Assembly (NCBI GenBank): GCA_903946745.1
Contig: CAJAWW010000080.1
Span: 1 to 37,448, forward strand
Source of the DNA: an uncultured beta proteobacterium
GTDB lineage: Bacteria; Pseudomonadota; Gammaproteobacteria; Burkholderiales; Rhodocyclaceae
DNA length: 37,448 nucleotides
Reading direction: 5' to 3'
The first letter of the stretch is position 1, and each line of letters starts with the position of its first letter. Below are positions 37,060-37,448 of the stretch, in pieces. A program made the position numbers and the translations under genes. The notes below the pieces were generated by a model. That model made no database searches. It was not told where the DNA came from and saw only the letters and a list, made by a program, of their open reading frames with translations.

Positions 37060-37448
37060 TTGCGATCTCCTTCGCTGCTCGGCGTCTCACCAGTATCGAC
37101 TTTTACATCAGTTTTTTCTTCGCCCATCTGGTGATGCTTGACATCATGCGGATGCAGGTTGTCACTCATCTCATAGGGGTTGGCGTCAACCGGAACGGCC
37201 TCTTCTTCAAGGCCATCAACGTGACCATGATCGTGGTGCGGCAACTCGCCGGTACGCAGGAAACCAACCATTACCTGCAGAAAGCGAAAGCACATCAACG
37301 ACGTGCCGAGCGGAATAGCGCTATAGACCATCCAGGTTGGCCATTCAAGGTCAGGCGTGGTCGGGCCTTCCGGAATATCGCCAAACGGCTGGCCGGTCAG
37401 ACTCAGGAACGCATAGTGCGCGCCGTTTTCCCAGACAAAGTGACTGCC
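37056..37448 (-). CDS. dctQ: TRAP transporter small permease DctQ, C-terminal part (cut by window edge)
   Basis: Small membrane subunit that pairs with DctM. About 130 residues are visible; the start is beyond the window. The conserved C-terminal helix region PTWMVYSAIPLGTSLMCFRF identifies the family. After it comes a polar tail of about 60 residues with eight His in two clusters (PHHDHGH and HPHDVKHH) and many Asp/Glu, which is longer than typical DctQ tails. Its stop overlaps the dctM start (ATGA). The binding protein gene dctP would be expected further upstream, out of view. Confidence 0.92.
   Translation of the reverse strand, partial: GSHFVWENGAHYAFLSLTGQPFGDIPEGPTTPDLEWPTWMVYSAIPLGTSLMCFRFLQVMVGFLRTGELPHHDHGHVDGLEEEAVPVDANPYEMSDNLHPHDVKHHQMGEEKTDVKVDTGETPSSEGDRK

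Overview
The window is bacterial, almost fully coding, and reads as chromosomal core DNA of a betaproteobacterium. The evidence is gene order. A long co-directional block (ndk, rlmN, pilF, rodZ, ispG, hisS, yfgM, bamB, der, hfq, hflX, hflK, hflC, DUF2065, hisZ, purA) and a hisBHAFIE-hinT-tatABC block next to a DegS-like protease and a Nif3-like gene are arrangements I know from that class. I cannot name the genus from sequence alone. No rRNA, tRNA, CRISPR array, insertion sequence, phage gene or replication origin was seen. No stretch longer than about 225 bp lacks a gene.

Layout from left to right. (1) 1-3846, minus strand: a signalling trio of a cyclic-nucleotide-binding protein, a transmembrane CHASE2 sensor Ser/Thr kinase and a PP2C phosphatase cut by the window edge. 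An unusual GTTCR pentamer repeat lies just before the phosphatase start. (2) 3936-6306, minus: sucC-sucD (succinyl-CoA synthetase) with a good sigma70-type promoter and a strong terminator. (3) 6315-13738: short units on both strands, namely PaaN-type aldehyde dehydrogenase, msrA, a FimV-like TPR membrane protein, a secreted ankyrin protein, a TonB-like protein, a Nif3-family protein and a membrane-anchored DegS-like protease. This is the least standard part. (4) 13742-19027, minus: hisB-H-A-F-I-E, hinT and tatA-B-C, with many start/stop overlaps. hisC (19093-20187) points the opposite way, and hisG and hisD are absent. (5) 20275-35675, minus: sixteen tightly packed genes from ndk down to purA, covering translation (hisS, der, rlmN, hfq, hflX), envelope assembly (bamB, yfgM, rodZ, pilF), membrane proteolysis control (hflK, hflC), isoprenoid synthesis (ispG), purine and nucleotide metabolism (purA, ndk) and histidine synthesis (hisZ). 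(6) 35735-37448, minus: a TRAP transporter, dctM plus a partial dctQ with a His-rich tail, ended by a clear terminator.

Together, seven his enzymes or subunits (B, H, A, F, I, E, C) plus HisZ give most of the histidine pathway. HisZ implies a short-form HisG elsewhere. The Tat genes, DegS-like protease, BamB, YfgM and HflKC concern protein export and envelope quality control. FimV-like and PilF suggest type IV pili.

I did not find a convincing wholly new system. The strongest candidates for a second look are the cyclic-nucleotide/kinase/phosphatase trio with its repeat-bearing spacer, the divergent ankyrin/TonB pair with start-proximal -10 boxes, the inverted hisC, and a small low-complexity insertion in IspG.
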